Positions 28,521 to 37,788 are shown, numbered from the stretch's first letter. The stretch: DNA of 64,000 nucleotides from Palleronia rufa (GCF_000743715.1 NZ_JQEY01000012.1:1-64000); one strand, 5' to 3'. Notes: generated from the letters alone by a model not told the origin. Numbers and translations: made by a program.

Positions 28521-29608
28521 CGGAACCGCGCCTTCTTGCGCATCGCTTCGGCAAAGCGAATCGCCACGGCCACGGCCGCGTATTGATCCGCGCGGATCTC
28601 CTCGCCCACCCGGACCGTCGCATGGAGCGCCCGGGCGGTCGGCGGGTCGGAGTGGATCGGCACGCCGGCCTGCGTCGCCGTCTCGCGGATGCGGGCGGCC
28701 ACCATGTCGGTGCCCTTGGCGACGCAGACCGGCGCCCCCGGAGAACTGCGCGACCATTTCAGTGCGATGGCGTAGTGGGTCGGGTTCACGATCACCACCG
28801 ACGCCTCCGGCACATCCGCCATCATCCGGTTCGATGCGATCTCCATTCCCTTCTGGCGCCGCTGCTGCTTCATGTGCGGATCGCCTTCGGACTCCTTGTG
28901 CTCGTCGGTCATCTCCTTGCGCGACATGCGGTGCTTGTTGATATGCTCGGCGCGCTGCCACACCAGATCGACGAACCCCAGCGCCAGCGCGATCGCCAGC
29001 ACCAGCGCCAGGAAGGTCACGCACATCTCCAGGGCCCGCGCGGTGGCGAGTCCGGGATCCATGGTGGCGAGGCTCAGGATCTCCGGCAGCCGCGCCCACA
29101 GGAACATGGTCAGCGCGACCGAGTAGATCGCCAGCTTGACGAAGCTCTTGGCGAACTCGAACAGCCCGTTCTTTCCGAACTTGTTCTTGGCGTTGCCGAT
29201 GATCGAGACGCGCGACATCTTCGGCGCCAGTTTCGAGCCGGTGAAGAGCAACGCCTGTTGTCCCAGCACCGACACCAGCGCGAAGGCGAACGGAATCGCC
29301 ATCCAGGGCGCAAGCGCCAGTCCGATCTCCGCCGCCAGCGTCGCCGTCAGCGCGCCGCCACCGCCCAGCACGACCTCCGGGGCCAGCAGATGGGCGCGCG
29401 CCATGACGCCGGCCAGCGTCGCGCCAAGCTCCTTGAGGGACGCGGCCCCCAGCGCGGCGGCGACCAGCAGCACGCCGGCATATCCGGCCGCCGTCGTCAG
29501 ATCGGCGCTGCGCGGCACCTCGCCCTTGCGCCGCGCATCGTCCAGCTTCTTCTGGCTTGGCTCGTGTTGCTTGTCGCTGTCGTCGTCCTCGTTGCCGCCA
29601 CCGCTCAT
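28517..29608 (-). CDS. flhB: Flagellar export gate/switch protein FlhB
   Basis: 363 residues. Four membrane segments lie in the first about 215 residues. The cytoplasmic domain carries the autocleavage motif NPTH at 275-278 (VVIVNPTHYAIALKW), cut between Asn and Pro. The N terminus DSDKQHEPSQKKLDDARRKGEVPRSADL is typical. FlhB switches export from rod/hook to filament substrates in response to FliK. The start at 29608 overlaps the fliR stop by ATGA; the frame is open upstream but that part encodes fliR in another frame. Confidence 0.97.
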   Translation of the reverse strand: MSGGGNEDDDSDKQHEPSQKKLDDARRKGEVPRSADLTTAAGYAGVLLVAAALGAASLKELGATLAGVMARAHLLAPEVVLGGGGALTATLAAEIGLALAPWMAIPFAFALVSVLGQQALLFTGSKLAPKMSRVSIIGNAKNKFGKNGLFEFAKSFVKLAIYSVALTMFLWARLPEILSLATMDPGLATARALEMCVTFLALVLAIALALGFVDLVWQRAEHINKHRMSRKEMTDEHKESEGDPHMKQQRRQKGMEIASNRMMADVPEASVVIVNPTHYAIALKWSRSSPGAPVCVAKGTDMVAARIRETATQAGVPIHSDPPTARALHATVRVGEEIRADQYAAVAVAIRFAEAMRKKARFR

Positions 29609-30369
29609 CGTACGGCCCCCGCGGGGTCGAGCAGGAACGCGTCCATGGACTGGATCCAGACCTGCAGGATCAGCGGGATCGACAGGGCCAGCAGGGCAAG
29701 GCCGCCCAGGGTGATCGCGGGCGCGCCGACGAAGGCCACCATAAGCTGCGGCATGGCCCGGTTGATGACCCCCAGCGTCAGATTGTAAAGCAGAGAGGTG
29801 ATCACGAAGGGCATTGCCAGCGCGAACCCCAGGGCGAAGGCGCGGGCGACGCGTGTGACACCCCATTCCATCAGGTCCGACGGCACCGGCAACCGGCCCG
29901 CCGGCAACAGGTCGTAGGACAGGACCAGGAACGCGACCAGCTTGACGTGCAGCCCCAGGATCACCGCCAGCGCCAGGCCCGAGATCACCATCGTATGGCC
30001 GATCGCCGGCTGCGGATCGGCGGCCTCTCCACCGAAGATCTGCGCGAGCGACACCGTCTGCGCCGCCATCGCCCCGGCCAGTTGCAGGGCGATCACGAAA
30101 AGCCGCAGCACCGCGCCCAGCGCCAGGCCGATCACGACCTCGCCCGCCAGCCAGATCCCCGGCGCCAGATCCGGTATCCGGTCCAGCACCGCGGGCGCGG
30201 TGATGAGCGTAAAGGCCAGTCCCAGGGCGAGGCGCACGCGCATCGGCACCGAGCGTTCGCCAAAGGCCGGCATCATCGCCATGGCCGCGCCGACGCGCAG
30301 GAAGACGACCATCCCCAGGGTCAGGGCGGCCTCCGCGATGCCGGTCAGCGCGGTGAGTGCGGGGATCAT
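29605..30369 (-). CDS. fliR: Flagellar export gate protein FliR
   Basis: 254 residues with about six membrane spans. VVFLRVGAAMAMMPAFGERSVPMRVRLALGLAFTLITAP, AQIFGGEAADPQPAIGHTMVI and NRAMPQLMVAFVGAPAITLGGLALLALS (in outline) follow the FliR pattern. It is part of the FliPQR export gate. The start overlaps the flhA stop by ATGA (30366-30369) and the stop overlaps flhB. Confidence 0.95.
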   Translation of the reverse strand: MIPALTALTGIAEAALTLGMVVFLRVGAAMAMMPAFGERSVPMRVRLALGLAFTLITAPAVLDRIPDLAPGIWLAGEVVIGLALGAVLRLFVIALQLAGAMAAQTVSLAQIFGGEAADPQPAIGHTMVISGLALAVILGLHVKLVAFLVLSYDLLPAGRLPVPSDLMEWGVTRVARAFALGFALAMPFVITSLLYNLTLGVINRAMPQLMVAFVGAPAITLGGLALLALSIPLILQVWIQSMDAFLLDPAGAVR

Positions 30370-32435
30370 GCCGGAACCGTTCCGACCAGCGCGGGGCGCG
30401 ATTCGACGCCCAGTTCCTCGAAGCTCATGACCGGGTTGGTCAGCCCCTTGGCGGCCAGGACCATGCGCAGGAACCGCCGCCGGCGGGAGGTGGTCACCAG
30501 GGCCGCGAAAACGCCGCGGTCGGCAGCCTCGCCCAGCGTCGACGCGGTCTGGTCGGCCAGCCGGTTGAACGCGTCGGGCGGCAAGGCGACATTGGCCTCT
30601 CCTGCCTCGCCCTGCAGCTGGTGCTGGGCAAAGAGGTCCTCCCATTCGGGGGAGAGCTGCACCAGCGGAACCGACCCGTCCTCTCTCGACAGACCCGCGA
30701 CAAGCTGAAAGCCCAGACGCTGGCGCACGATCTCGCAGATCGCCTCGGGCGTGGTGGCCTGGGACCGGGCGGCGGCGATCGCCTCAAGGATCAGCGGCAG
30801 GTTGCGGATCGAGACGCGCTCCTCAAGAAGCAGGCGAAGCACCTGGAGCAACAGCTCGACCGGCACCTTGTCGGGAACCAGTTCGTCGATCAGCCGGCGG
30901 TTCGCCGCCGCGCGGTCCGGGTCCGACAGGCGGGTGAACTCGTCCAGAAGCCGCCGCAGCGCCTTCAGCGTCATCAGGCGGTGGAAGTTGCGCTTGATGA
31001 TCTCCAGCAGATGCGTCGCCAGCACCTCGGCCGGCGTGACGGTGGTCAGACCGGAAAGTGCCGCCTCTTCCTGGCGTGCGCGGTCCACCCAGCGCGCGGC
31101 GGCGCCATAGACCGGTTCCGCCACATCCAGACCGTTCGGCATCGCGTCGGGGGAGTCCCCGGCCAGCACCAGCACCCGGTCGGGATAGAGCCGGTCGCGC
31201 ACCCTTTCCACGCCGTGGATCCGGATCGTGTAGGTGCCGTTGGGGAGTGACGGATCGTCGGTCAGCCGGATCTCCGGCAGGACCAGCCCATAGGTGGTGG
31301 CGACATGGGTACGCATGTTGCCGATCCGCGCGTCGAGCCCGGTCGCCGCGTCCAACACCAGAGGCACCAGATCCGGCGCGAATTCCAGATGGATGTCGTC
31401 GAGGTCCAGCACATCGCCCATGGATTGCCGGGGCGCGGGCGCGGCGGCCGTCTCCGACGCGGAGGCCTGGGCCCGGACCGCGGACTGGCGCGCCTTCCAG
31501 GCCAGCACGCCCAGACCGATGGCCCCGGCCATGAACGGCAGAAAAGGCAATCCCGGCACAAGGGCGAAGAGCCCCATGAGCAGCGCCACGGTGCCCAGCG
31601 CGCCGGGATAGCGGCCCAGCTGGTCGAAGATCGCAAGATCGGTCGAGCCGGAGGCGCCGCCGCGCGCCAGCAAAAGCGCGGAGGCGATAGAGATGATGAC
31701 CGCCGGGATCTGCGTCACAAGGCCGTCGCCCACGGTCAGGATCGCGTAGGTCTTGAAGGCCGCGCCGATCTCCATGCCGTGAAGGATCGTGCCGATGGCC
31801 AGCCCCATCACCAGGTTCAGCAGCGTGATAAGAAGTCCCGCCACGGCGTCGCCCTTGACGAATTTCGACGCGCCGTCGAGCGAGCCGAAGAAGGTCGTCT
31901 CCTGCTGCTCGCGTTCGCGCCGGGCCTTGGCCTCGGCATGGTCGATGGCCCCCGCGCTCATGTCGGAATCGATGGCAAGCTGCTTGCCCGGCATCCCGTC
32001 CAACGCGAAGCGCGCGCCGACCTCGGCCATCCGCGCGGCACCCTTGGTGATGACGATGAAGTTCACGATCAACAGCACGCCGAACACCACGAGGCCCAGA
32101 AACACGCTGCCGCCCATGACGAAATCGGCGAAGCCCTCGATCACCTCGCCCGCCGCGCCGGTCCCGGTGTGCCCCTCGCCGATAATCAGCTTGGTGGAGC
32201 TGACGTTGAGCGACAGCCGCAGCATGAGCGAGGCCAGCAGGACCGTCGGAAAGGCAGAGAAATCCAGCGGACGCTGGATGAAGAGCGTGGTGGTGAAGAT
32301 CAGGATCGCCAGGGCGAAGGACAGCATCAACCCGACGTCGAGCACCCATGACGGCACCGGCAGGATCATCATGACGATCACCGCCATGAGCGCCAGAGAC
32401 AGCAGGATCGTCGGTTGAAACATCGCCCGGATCAT
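30366..32435 (-). CDS. flhA: Flagellar export apparatus protein FlhA
   Basis: 689 residues. The first about 330 residues hold eight membrane spans and the FHIPEP-type signature ARFALDGMPGKQLAIDSDMSAG. The C-terminal cytoplasmic domain (from about 360) docks chaperone-substrate complexes and includes LPLILEAIAAA near 590. FlhA forms the nonameric ring of the export gate and couples export to proton flow. It overlaps sltF by ATGA upstream and fliR downstream. Confidence 0.97.
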   Translation of the reverse strand: MIRAMFQPTILLSLALMAVIVMMILPVPSWVLDVGLMLSFALAILIFTTTLFIQRPLDFSAFPTVLLASLMLRLSLNVSSTKLIIGEGHTGTGAAGEVIEGFADFVMGGSVFLGLVVFGVLLIVNFIVITKGAARMAEVGARFALDGMPGKQLAIDSDMSAGAIDHAEAKARREREQQETTFFGSLDGASKFVKGDAVAGLLITLLNLVMGLAIGTILHGMEIGAAFKTYAILTVGDGLVTQIPAVIISIASALLLARGGASGSTDLAIFDQLGRYPGALGTVALLMGLFALVPGLPFLPFMAGAIGLGVLAWKARQSAVRAQASASETAAAPAPRQSMGDVLDLDDIHLEFAPDLVPLVLDAATGLDARIGNMRTHVATTYGLVLPEIRLTDDPSLPNGTYTIRIHGVERVRDRLYPDRVLVLAGDSPDAMPNGLDVAEPVYGAAARWVDRARQEEAALSGLTTVTPAEVLATHLLEIIKRNFHRLMTLKALRRLLDEFTRLSDPDRAAANRRLIDELVPDKVPVELLLQVLRLLLEERVSIRNLPLILEAIAAARSQATTPEAICEIVRQRLGFQLVAGLSREDGSVPLVQLSPEWEDLFAQHQLQGEAGEANVALPPDAFNRLADQTASTLGEAADRGVFAALVTTSRRRRFLRMVLAAKGLTNPVMSFEELGVESRPALVGTVPA

Positions 32436-33106
32436 CGGCTGACGATCTCGAAGAGGGGCCGCGCGGACTGTCCACGTGGCACCAGAGAGCCAAGGCCGCC
32501 GGGCGTTCCTCCTGACATGAACACATAGGTCGAGCTGCGGCGCGCGGGTTCGGCCATCGCAACCACGACGTCTTCCGGCGCGCTGCCGTCCAATCCGTTG
32601 CGAAGCTGCGTGAAGCGGGCGCGGTAGCGGCCGGCGAATTCCTCATTTCGGGAATGGAACGCGCCCGCGGCACGTGTCCAGTCGCCGTATTCCGCAAAGA
32701 GCTCGGACAGAAAACGCGCGGCGTAGCGGGCGTTCGACAGCGGGTCGAACATTTCGGCAATGGATCTGAACTGCTCCCCGTGCCACCTGTAATTGATCTG
32801 GAAGCACCCGATGTCGAAGCTGCGGTACCCCGAGCGGTAGCTTTGGTCCGCGAAACCCTCCGCCTCTGCCTGGGTGTCGAACCAGTAGCCCTTGCCCTCG
32901 AGGTTCACGGTCCAGGGCCAGGGATCCATGCGTCCCTGCCTCGTTCGGCCGGTTTCTGTCAGAGAGATGGCGGCCAGCACGTCATAGGGCACGCCGCTTT
33001 CCTGGCTGGCCCGGTTCGCGGCCGACAGACAGAGATCGGCCGGGTTGGCGGCAGCCGGTAGCGCAAGGAAAAGCGCCGCGATGAAGGCGGACAGGACAGG
33101 TCCCAT
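32432..33106 (-). CDS. sltF: Lytic transglycosylase of the flagellar cluster (SltF-like)
   Basis: 224 residues with a signal peptide (about 1-20, ending ALPAAA). The SLT fold is seen in SGVPYDVLAAISLTETGRTRQG with catalytic Glu at 51, then SFDIGCFQINYRWHGEQF and DPLSNARYAARFLSELFAEYGDWTRAAGAFHS in outline. It would open peptidoglycan for the rod, the role of SltF in Rhodobacter sphaeroides, and complements the muramidase-free FlgJ here. It heads the operon and overlaps flhA by ATGA. The name rests on motif and context. Confidence 0.85.
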   Translation of the reverse strand: MGPVLSAFIAALFLALPAAANPADLCLSAANRASQESGVPYDVLAAISLTETGRTRQGRMDPWPWTVNLEGKGYWFDTQAEAEGFADQSYRSGYRSFDIGCFQINYRWHGEQFRSIAEMFDPLSNARYAARFLSELFAEYGDWTRAAGAFHSRNEEFAGRYRARFTQLRNGLDGSAPEDVVVAMAEPARRSSTYVFMSGGTPGGLGSLVPRGQSARPLFEIVSR

Positions 33107-33171
33107 GCGTACGGCGGATTCCTTCTGGACTCGGCTGGCCTACTGGCTGCGACATGGCTAGCGCGGAATGC

Positions 33172-33186
33172 TTACCAAGAGGTTGA
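33172..33186. promoter_or_regulatory. CtrA-like site upstream of sltF
   Basis: TTAC-CAAGAGG-TTGA, half-sites 11 bp apart, lies 66-80 bp upstream of the sltF start and just after the stop of the 622-aa gene. It has one mismatch per half to TTAA-N7-TTAA. Confidence 0.3.
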
Positions 33187-33220
33187 GGACCGCCGGCGAC
33201 CGGTGCCGCCGCCCGGTCCG

Positions 33221-35089
33221 TCAGTTCCCGATCAGCGCGCGGATCTCCTCGCGCAGGGCCGCGCTCTCGGCCAGCAGACCGGCGCTGCGCGCCTGCAGCC
33301 CGTTGGGTGGCGGGGCGGGTTCTTCTGCCGCTGGATCCACGACGCGAAGCTGCGCGATCTGACGCGCCAGGGCATCCACATCCGGTCCCGACAACCCGGC
33401 AAGAAAGCTTTCCGCGGCGTCGGGCGCGTCGCGCGACAGGGCGATCCGGGACCGCAGCAGGCGCTCTTCGCGCGACGGAACCTCCCGACCGCTGCCCAGC
33501 AGGTCCAGCGCCAGATCCGGGACATGCAGTGATTCGGCCCTTGCCGCCAGGGCGACGCGCAAGGCCTGGTCATCCGGCAGACGGTCCTTGAGGCGCACCG
33601 CCCGTTTGAGGAAGCCGGCATCGTCGGACATGTCGAGCAGCGCGCCGAAGAGCTCGATCCTGAGGCGAGAGGCAAGATCCGCGTCGCGCGCCGCCAGGCG
33701 GACCAGATCGCCATCGGCTGCCGTCAGCGCGCCCGAGGCGATCCGCGCCCGGATCACGGACCGGTCCAGGCGATCCCGATCGCGCCCGGTGAGTTCGACC
33801 GACAGCGCCTGCGCCTGATCCAGGATCGCGACGGGAACGGTCTCGTTCCTGTCCACCATCCCGTCCACCAGCCGGACCATGGCATCCGCAAGGTCGGGCG
33901 TCCGGCGGGCGGCCAGGTCGAGCAGCGCGGGGTCTCGCCCGGCCGCGACGGTTTCCGGTGCCCGGGCCGGTTGCGCGACGCCGGCAAGACGGTTCTCGAC
34001 CACCCGCGCGCTTTCGGGCTGGCGCAAGGTCCGCAGCCGTGCGGCGGCCCGTCGTCCAAGCTGCTGGCGCAAGGTCTCGTTCCCGATTCCGTCCACGGCG
34101 TTCACGATGCTGTCGATCCTGGCAGGCACGGATGACGATCCTGCGATCAGCGCGAACAGCGCGAAGGCATCGCCGCAATCGGCAGAGGCGGCGAGCCGCG
34201 GTGCCGGGACGGGCGCATCCACGACAGCGGCGATCTCTTGCAGCACCGGATCCGACCCGGCGACGGGCCGCAACAGCGACAGCGCCTCCGCCCCGAGCCC
34301 GCGAGAGATCAGCCGGCGCGCGTCCGTCTCTGCCGTCAGCAGGCTGTCGGCGTCGGCAGGCAGATCGACACGGCTCCAGGCGGACAGAGGATCCCGCGCG
34401 TAGGGCGGGCAGATTGCGGCCGCCGGGATCCCCACCCGGCCGCTTTCGTCTCGCTGCTCCTGGCTTTCGACCCGGATCCCCAGGCCGGGTGGGATCTCCG
34501 GCGCGTCCGGACCGGGCGGCGGCAAAGGGGTGCGATCCTCGACCCGCTCTGCCGGCAGATCGATCGCGTCGATCAGCCCCTCCGCCGCGGCGTCGCGGAA
34601 GGATTGCATGACGCTCCGGGAGAAATCGGCCGGTGCCGCCTTGGCGGGCCTGCGGACCGCATCGACCAGCAGGCCGGGCAACAGGTCCGGCACGTCGAAG
34701 CGGGCGGCGCTGGCGCGTTCCGGTGCGGGCGGTCCGGCGGCAATGTCCAGGATCAGGCCGCCGTTGGGCCGCTCCAGCGGCGTGGCGTCGCAGGGACAGT
34801 TCAGCGACACCGCCAGCGTGTCCGGCGCGGACTGGCGCAGCGCCTCGATCCGCCGGTCGCCGATCCGGCGATAGACACCCCCCAGATCGTAATCCACCGG
34901 GCGCGAGGTTCTCACGTCGAACCCGTCCGCCGTTCGCACGATCTGCCAGTCCGGCCGGTCGCGATAGTCGATCACGATACGGGTGAACCCGTCATGCTCT
35001 GCGGTGCGCACAAGAACGGGCTCACCCTGCGCGGCACCGGCCAGGGCCCAGGCCGACACGAGGGCGATCAGGGCGGAAAACCGGATCAT
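33221..35089 (-). CDS. Exported 622-residue protein coupled to motA, function unknown
   Basis: 622 residues, not firmly recognised. A signal peptide (MIRFSALIALVSAWALAGAAQG) predicts export. Residues about 25-118 look beta-rich and AMIN-domain-like (FTRIVIDYRDRPDWQIVRTADGFDVRTS, then GGLILDIAAG); AMIN domains bind peptidoglycan. From about 230 onward it is a long helical array with Arg/Asp/Ala-rich repeats resembling TPR or SEL1 solenoids, ending in a coiled-coil-like tail (LLAESAALREEIRALIG). Cysteines occur in CPC near 98-100, in AAICPPY near 226 and in ADCGDA near 304. It overlaps the motA stop by ATGA (35086-35089), so it is translated with the stator. It may be a periplasmic motor factor comparable in role to MotC of Sinorhizobium or MotF of Rhodobacter; homology to either is not established here. 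Confidence 0.7.
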   Translation of the reverse strand: MIRFSALIALVSAWALAGAAQGEPVLVRTAEHDGFTRIVIDYRDRPDWQIVRTADGFDVRTSRPVDYDLGGVYRRIGDRRIEALRQSAPDTLAVSLNCPCDATPLERPNGGLILDIAAGPPAPERASAARFDVPDLLPGLLVDAVRRPAKAAPADFSRSVMQSFRDAAAEGLIDAIDLPAERVEDRTPLPPPGPDAPEIPPGLGIRVESQEQRDESGRVGIPAAAICPPYARDPLSAWSRVDLPADADSLLTAETDARRLISRGLGAEALSLLRPVAGSDPVLQEIAAVVDAPVPAPRLAASADCGDAFALFALIAGSSSVPARIDSIVNAVDGIGNETLRQQLGRRAAARLRTLRQPESARVVENRLAGVAQPARAPETVAAGRDPALLDLAARRTPDLADAMVRLVDGMVDRNETVPVAILDQAQALSVELTGRDRDRLDRSVIRARIASGALTAADGDLVRLAARDADLASRLRIELFGALLDMSDDAGFLKRAVRLKDRLPDDQALRVALAARAESLHVPDLALDLLGSGREVPSREERLLRSRIALSRDAPDAAESFLAGLSGPDVDALARQIAQLRVVDPAAEEPAPPPNGLQARSAGLLAESAALREEIRALIGN

Positions 35090-35949
35090 GCCGCCCGCGT
35101 CGCCTTAAGCGCTTCTTCCAGGTCGTTATAGCCTGGGCGCACGTGGGAGGGCGCGTTCTGGCGGCCGACCTCGATACAGATCGCGGGCGAGTGCTGGTGG
35201 AGGTTGGCCACCAGGACCTCCCGGATCAGCTGGTAGAAATGGGCGTCCTCCTCGACCACAGCGCGGATGCGCGAGGCGAACGGCCCGACGAAGCCGTAGG
35301 CCAGGAACACGCCCAGGAAGGTGCCGACCAGGGCGCCGCCGATCAGCTTGCCCAGCACCTCGGGCGGCTGGTCGATGGAGGCCATGGTCTTGATCACGCC
35401 CAGCACCGCCGCGACGATGCCCAGTGCCGGGAGCGCGTCAGCCATTGTCTGCAGGGCGTGGCTGGAATGCATGGCGCTGTGGAGCGTGGTCTCCATGCGC
35501 TTTTCCAGCACCTCCTCGACCTGGTGGGGGTCGTCGTAATTCATGCTGGCAGAGCGCAGCGTGTCCGAGATCAGCTCTACCGCTTCCTTGTCCTTCTGGA
35601 TCTTCGGATAGCGCCCGAAGATCTCGCTGGAGGCCGGATCCTCGATATGGCTCTCCAGCGCCAGCGGATCCGACTTTGCCAGGCGGATCAGCTCGAACAG
35701 GAGGCAGAGCAGGTCGCGGTAGTCGGCGCTGCGCCATTTGGGGCCCTTGAAGACGCGGCCGATGTCGCGCGCCGTGTGCTTGACAGTGCTGCCGCCGTTG
35801 GACAGCAGGAACGCACCGACGGCGGCCCCCATGATGATGGCGATCTCGAACGGGAGGGCCTTGAGGATGATCCCCATCTTGCCCCCGGCGGCCAGATACC
35901 CGCCGAAGACCATGACGAAAACGACCACGATTCCGATGATTGCGATCAT
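35086..35949 (-). CDS. motA: Flagellar motor stator protein MotA
   Basis: 287 residues. Two N-terminal membrane spans (about 1-45) precede a cytoplasmic loop with charged residues (LCLLFELIRLAKSDPLALESHIE), and two more spans (ALPALGIVAAVLGVIKTMASI and LIGGALVGTFLGVFLAYGFVGP) carry the conserved prolines. It forms the proton channel with MotB, which is not in this window. It lies 34 bp after motE and overlaps the 622-aa gene by ATGA. Confidence 0.97.
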   Translation of the reverse strand: MIAIIGIVVVFVMVFGGYLAAGGKMGIILKALPFEIAIIMGAAVGAFLLSNGGSTVKHTARDIGRVFKGPKWRSADYRDLLCLLFELIRLAKSDPLALESHIEDPASSEIFGRYPKIQKDKEAVELISDTLRSASMNYDDPHQVEEVLEKRMETTLHSAMHSSHALQTMADALPALGIVAAVLGVIKTMASIDQPPEVLGKLIGGALVGTFLGVFLAYGFVGPFASRIRAVVEEDAHFYQLIREVLVANLHQHSPAICIEVGRQNAPSHVRPGYNDLEEALKATRAA

Positions 35950-35983
35950 GTGGTGCAGGTCTCCGGTTGGTTGCTCACTGGTA

Positions 35984-36574
35984 TCACTCCTTGGGCAAGG
36001 CGGCGTAGCGACCGGCCAGCGTCACGCTGATCGCATAGCCGGCGTCCGGCGGCAGGCGCGCCAGAATCGCGGCGGCGGCGACCGGATCCATCATCGCCAG
36101 GAACCCGGCGGCAAAATCGGGCGGCATCTCCTGGAACAGCGGCGCGGCCTCGGCGGGCTTCATGTTCTGATAGACGGTGGCCAGCCGCGCCAGGTCGTCC
36201 TCGGCGGCGCTGTCGGCCAGCTTGAGAAGCTCGCGCAGGTCTTCCTCGGCGACGCGGATCTCTTCCATTGTCGCGTTGAGCTTCTCCTGTGCCGCGGCGA
36301 GTTCCCCGGCCTTCGCGTCCAGCTCCGCCTCGCGCGTGTCGAGGACCGCCTGTCGCTCTTCCAGGGCCGCGAGGAGCGCCGCGACCTCGTCCCCGTCCGC
36401 CGCGGGGTCGGCGGAGGCATGGGCCGTGGTCGCCTCCGACAGCAGATCGACAAGCGAGCCTGCCGTCCCATCGCCCAGGCGCAACAGCGCGGAGGCGAGC
36501 ACCAGGCCGGCCAGCATGGGCAGCGCGCCGATCCCGTTCCGCCGGGCGCGCAGGTTCAGCCTGCGCAGGTTCAT
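35984..36574 (-). CDS. motE: MotE family protein
   Basis: 196 residues. An N-terminal membrane segment (ALPMLAGLVLASALL) is followed by an exported coiled coil (about 65-120, LEERQAVLDTREAELDAKAGELAAAQEKLNATMEEIRVAEEDL in outline) and a C-terminal MgtE-N-like domain (LATVYQNMKPAEAAPLFQEMPPDFAAGFLAMMDPVAAAAILARLPPDAGYAISVTLAGRYA in outline). MotE proteins in alphaproteobacteria are periplasmic chaperones for motility proteins. It overlaps the upstream gene by ATGA (36571-36574). Confidence 0.88.
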   Translation of the reverse strand: MNLRRLNLRARRNGIGALPMLAGLVLASALLRLGDGTAGSLVDLLSEATTAHASADPAADGDEVAALLAALEERQAVLDTREAELDAKAGELAAAQEKLNATMEEIRVAEEDLRELLKLADSAAEDDLARLATVYQNMKPAEAAPLFQEMPPDFAAGFLAMMDPVAAAAILARLPPDAGYAISVTLAGRYAALPKE

Positions 36575-37227
36575 GACGCGACCGCCACCGGACGCCGTGA
36601 CGTGAAGCCCTGGCGTTCGGGGTCGATCAGATAGGGATCGACGGTCCGGGCGACGGCCCGCGTCGTGGCGGCGGGTGCGGGATCGTCCGCTTCGGGGTCC
36701 GCAGCGTCCGCCTCCACCGGTGCGGTGTCGGACGACTCCGCCGGTGCGGTGTCCGCCGGCAGCGTCTCCGCCGTTGCGGTGTCCGCCGGCAGCGTCTCTG
36801 CCGGTGCGGGGATCGCGGGCGCGGCGTCTGCCGGAGCGGGGACGTCGGGCGCTGGCGCGTCCGGAACGGCCGCCGGCGGTGCGGCGGCGACCGGCGCCGT
36901 GGGAGCGGACTGCGCCACGACAGCGCCCCCCTGTCCGTCCGGCGCGTCGAGATCGTGGAGCGCCGCCACATTCAGTTCGAGCCGGCGCGCGACATCCTCG
37001 GCCCGCTCGGTCAGTTCGGTCAGGGTCGTTCCGGAGCCGTCCGCGGCCTTTCGCGCGGCATCGAGCGCGCGGGTCAGGTCATCCACCTGCGCAGACAGCA
37101 CCGCGACGGCACCGCCCATGCCGCGCTCCAGGTCGGTAAACCGGGTCAGCCGCCGCGACAGGACAAAACAGTAGAAGGTCACGCCAAGCGCCCCCCCGAT
37201 CAGAAGAATGTCGGCGATCAGGTCCAT
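36571..37227 (-). CDS. Membrane-anchored coiled-coil protein, DUF6468-like, with low-complexity tail
   Basis: 218 residues. It has one N-terminal membrane span (IADILLIGGALGVTFYCFVLSRRL), then a helical segment with coiled-coil character (FTDLERGMGGAVAVLSAQVDDLTRALDAARKAADGSGTTLTELTERAEDVARRLE in outline), then an Ala/Pro/Glu/Asp-rich tail containing the repeat AETLPADTA twice. The layout resembles DUF6468 proteins of alphaproteobacterial flagellar clusters. The role is unknown; position between fliL and motE suggests a basal-body or stator function. The tail is encoded partly by a 30-bp tandem duplication at 36751-36810. Confidence 0.65.
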   Translation of the reverse strand: MDLIADILLIGGALGVTFYCFVLSRRLTRFTDLERGMGGAVAVLSAQVDDLTRALDAARKAADGSGTTLTELTERAEDVARRLELNVAALHDLDAPDGQGGAVVAQSAPTAPVAAAPPAAVPDAPAPDVPAPADAAPAIPAPAETLPADTATAETLPADTAPAESSDTAPVEADAADPEADDPAPAATTRAVARTVDPYLIDPERQGFTSRRPVAVAS

Positions 37228-37236
37228 CGGTCCACC

Positions 37237-37788
37237 TCAGCTCAGTACGAATTCCATGACGAGCACATCGCGCACCCGATCGGCGCCGACGACCAGCTCG
37301 ACCCGGCGCAGCAGCTGCGCGCGCAGTCGAATCAACGCGCCGCGATCCTCGAACTCGGCCGGATCGACCGCGCGCAGATAGCCGTTCATCACGTCCACCA
37401 CCCGCGGCATCAGATAGGCAACGTCATCGCGCGCCAGTTGCGGAACCTCGAGCTCGGCGCGGAACCTCAGCAGCCGCGCCCGGCTTTCCGGACCAAGGGT
37501 GACGACGAAGGGCTCTACCGGCAGGAACGCGACATCGGCCACGGCCGTCGCCGCATAGCTGCCCGCGACGGTTTTCGCGTCGTGGCCGGAGCCCGATGCG
37601 CCGCCCGCGCCCTTGTCGCCACCGCCGTCCTTCTCCCCGCCGGCCTCGGCCTGGACCTGGTCTCCGCCACCCAGGATCAGGCCGCTCCACACGGCCGCGA
37701 ATCCGCCCGCGCCCAGCGTCAGCATCAGGACCGCGCCGATGATCAGCCCGCCCTTTCCCGATTTCTTGGCGGTTTCTTCCTCTGCCAT
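37237..37788 (-). CDS. fliL: Flagellar basal body-associated protein FliL
   Basis: 183 residues. After a short cytoplasmic start (MAEEETAKKSGKGG) comes one membrane span (LIIGAVLMLTLGAGGFAAVWSGLIL), a Gly-rich linker, and a conserved periplasmic domain (FLPVEPFVVTLGPESRARLLRFRAELEV; LMPRVVDVMNGYLRAV; LIRLRAQLLRRVELVVG; VLVMEFVLS). FliL surrounds the stator and supports torque. ATG 37788 is chosen over 37842 because the conserved cytoplasmic start begins there. It heads the fliL-DUF6468-like-motE-motA operon, divergent from fliF. Confidence 0.95.
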   Translation of the reverse strand: MAEEETAKKSGKGGLIIGAVLMLTLGAGGFAAVWSGLILGGGDQVQAEAGGEKDGGGDKGAGGASGSGHDAKTVAGSYAATAVADVAFLPVEPFVVTLGPESRARLLRFRAELEVPQLARDDVAYLMPRVVDVMNGYLRAVDPAEFEDRGALIRLRAQLLRRVELVVGADRVRDVLVMEFVLS

